DNA from: JANOMH01 sp031422295
Lineage (GTDB): Bacteria > Pseudomonadota > Alphaproteobacteria > Rhodobacterales > Rhodobacteraceae
NCBI GenBank assembly: GCA_031422295.1
Contig: JANOQM010000071.1
Coordinates: forward strand, 1-7,671
Length of the DNA stretch: 7,671 nucleotides
Reading direction: 5' to 3'
In this document: piece after piece, positions 6,645-7,671 of the stretch
Layout of the letters: each line of letters starts with the position of its first letter
Position numbering within the stretch: position 1 is the stretch's first letter
Position numbers and translations under genes: made by a program
Notes under the pieces: generated by a model
Told to the model about the DNA's origin: nothing
Databases searched by the model: none
Seen by the model: only the letters and a program-made list of their open reading frames with translations

Positions 6645-7537
6645 GCCGCACCCGGATTGCGGCTTCCACCCGTGTTTGACATGCTCGACACCGGATAAGA
6701 GGCCAGCCAATCTTCGCCTGGAATATGAGGGAAGCCCCGAAAACTACTGATATTGCTGAATTTAACACGACACGTATCGATCAACCTATCGCAGCCTGCC
6801 GTGATACGCACCCGGTCGCCCGGTCGCAGGGCAATCGCCAACCCCTCCCACAGAACCACACGGCGCCCACCTGCCCCAAGCTCGTCCACCTTGATCAGCG
6901 CCGTCAATCCTGCAGCATCGCCCGACAGCACAACCAGTGTTCCACGCTCAAACCACCGGTCTGCAAAGGCCCCGGCTCCCTGCAACATGAATGTGGTGTT
7001 GGCCACCGCGTCCGCTTCAAATTCAAACGCATATTCGGGCGTCATCAGATCGACGCCGCATCTCGCATCTCCAAGAATAGCCCCGCAACTGCGCTGGTAC
7101 GTCCGCCCCTGCGGCTGGTTCAGCGCATCGGTCAGCCCCCGCAGCTCAGCCCGGAAAATCCCGTCCACCTGCGTGATTTCCCCGATCGTGCCACGAAACA
7201 GGCAGGTCCGCGCGGTCAGGTCCTGCCAGTTTACCACCCAAGCCGTCACCACCGCCCGGTCAAATCGCCCCGCAGAAATGTCAATTGTCGTGATTGAAAG
7301 GCTTGACAACGCCCCGATTGCCTCGGTGTTGTCCACCGCCATCCCCGTCGTCTGCTGCAACGCCTGTGCCGTCAAACTGGCATCAGCGCGGTAGCTTACC
7401 CCGTCGATCACAATATCCCGGTCATGGTCAGTAAAACCAAAGCGCTGGCCATCAGCCCTTTCAACCAGCCAGCGGTGGCACACCGTCGTGCATCCCGTGG
7501 CAAGATGCGCATATAGCGCGTCCGATTGCGCGCTCAT
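6641..7537 (-). CDS. DUF2163 GTA tail hub protein (RcGTA g13 homolog)
   Basis: This 298-residue protein belongs to the DUF2163 / phage BR0599-type family found in Rhodobacterales GTAs and related siphophages. In RcGTA it forms the hub that joins the distal tail ring to the large tip protein. Family features are the N-terminal CHRWLVERADGQRFGFTDHDRD (about 20-41), a beta-rich first half, RSCGAILGDARCGVD (149-163), and the C-terminal AGCDRLIDTCRVKF...FRGFPHIPG (247-274). Four cysteines, C151, C160, C249 and C256, fit the arrangement that holds an iron-sulfur cluster in the related lambda tail-tip protein gpL; C16, C20 and C112 are extra. The ATG at 7537 has GGAGG (complement of 7545-7549) 7 bases upstream, inside the end of the preceding gene, and shares ATGA with its stop. 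Its own TGA overlaps the peptidase start the same way. Confidence 0.92.
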   Translation of the reverse strand: MSAQSDALYAHLATGCTTVCHRWLVERADGQRFGFTDHDRDIVIDGVSYRADASLTAQALQQTTGMAVDNTEAIGALSSLSITTIDISAGRFDRAVVTAWVVNWQDLTARTCLFRGTIGEITQVDGIFRAELRGLTDALNQPQGRTYQRSCGAILGDARCGVDLMTPEYAFEFEADAVANTTFMLQGAGAFADRWFERGTLVVLSGDAAGLTALIKVDELGAGGRRVVLWEGLAIALRPGDRVRITAGCDRLIDTCRVKFSNISSFRGFPHIPGEDWLASYPVSSMSNTGGSRNPGAA

Positions 7538-7671
7538 GCCCTGACCTCCAGAACCGGAATATTCGGCACTTCGCCCGCGTTGAACGACGACACCGAAACA
7601 CGGATCGCGTCCGTATCAAATCGTACCGGCACATCGAATTCAAACCCCGCCGTCACCGTGAGCCCGATATC
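7534..7671 (-). CDS. DUF2460 GTA distal tail protein, C-terminal part (RcGTA g12 homolog), cut by the window edge
   Basis: Only the last 45 codons and the TGA (7534-7536) are in the window; the 5' part lies beyond 7671. The visible translation contains TVTAGFEFDVPVRFDTD, VSSFNAGEVPNIPVLEVRA and then the stop. GFEFDVPVRFDTD followed by a 'xSIPxxEvR' type end is characteristic of the DUF2460 family. In RcGTA this protein forms the distal tail ring below the tail tube and above the hub. Family members are about 200-220 residues, so roughly four fifths is missing here. The stop overlaps the start of the hub gene as ATGA. Confidence 0.88.
   Translation of the reverse strand, partial: DIGLTVTAGFEFDVPVRFDTDAIRVSVSSFNAGEVPNIPVLEVRA
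7545..7549 (-). promoter_or_regulatory. Ribosome binding site of the hub gene
   Basis: Minus-strand GGAGG, 7 bases before the ATG at 7537. It lies within the last codons of the upstream distal tail gene (LEVRA-stop), so a single stretch serves both as coding sequence and as translation start signal. Confidence 0.7.

Noticed and set aside
6160..6670. The 11-mer CCGCAATCCGG occurs on the minus strand upstream of both the peptidase and the megatron starts, suggesting a shared control site
   Set aside because: Several 11-base matches are expected by chance in a window of this size; the distances to the two starts differ and neither copy forms a palindrome.

Overview
The window looks like a chromosomal piece of an alphaproteobacterium of the order Rhodobacterales (roseobacter/Rhodobacter type). 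Two things point there. The minus strand carries the distal-tail end of a gene transfer agent (GTA) cluster of the Rhodobacter capsulatus RcGTA kind, in the canonical order g12-g13-g14-g15. Next to it are two housekeeping genes, pdhC and cysE, with alphaproteobacterial sequence character. By eye the GC content is moderate to high. The genus cannot be fixed from this stretch.

Layout, left to right. (1) 17-1291, plus strand: pdhC, the E2 subunit of pyruvate dehydrogenase, probably the last gene of a pdh operon. (2) 1304-1342: a perfect 14-bp hairpin with an A-tract on one side and a T-tract on the other, a terminator able to serve both convergent genes. (3) 1352-2155, minus: cysE, serine O-acetyltransferase. 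(4) 2156-2232: a short gap with the cysE ribosome binding site and a weak candidate terminator hairpin. (5) 2233-6138, minus: the GTA 'megatron'/host-specificity tail protein (g15 type). Its frame is cut by one in-frame TGA at 2509-2511, giving a 1209-residue product and leaving 91 well-conserved codons after the stop. (6) 6180-6644, minus: NlpC/P60 cell-wall peptidase (g14). (7) 6641-7537, minus: DUF2163 tail hub protein (g13). (8) 7534-7671, minus: the last 45 codons of the DUF2460 distal tail protein (g12), which continues beyond the window.

The four GTA genes would be transcribed right to left as one unit. g12/g13 and g13/g14 overlap by ATGA, which implies translational coupling, and g15 follows g14 after a 41-base gap. 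Together they would build the tip of the GTA particle: distal tail ring, hub, peptidase that cuts peptidoglycan, and the large receptor-binding/penetration protein. The main oddity is the nonsense codon in g15. The reading frame, spacing and family motifs continue across it. It is therefore a recent inactivating point mutation, a UGA that is read through, or a sequencing error. I see no undescribed system here. No gene-free stretch exceeds 77 bases between genes, and I found no RNA genes, CRISPR arrays or insertion sequences.
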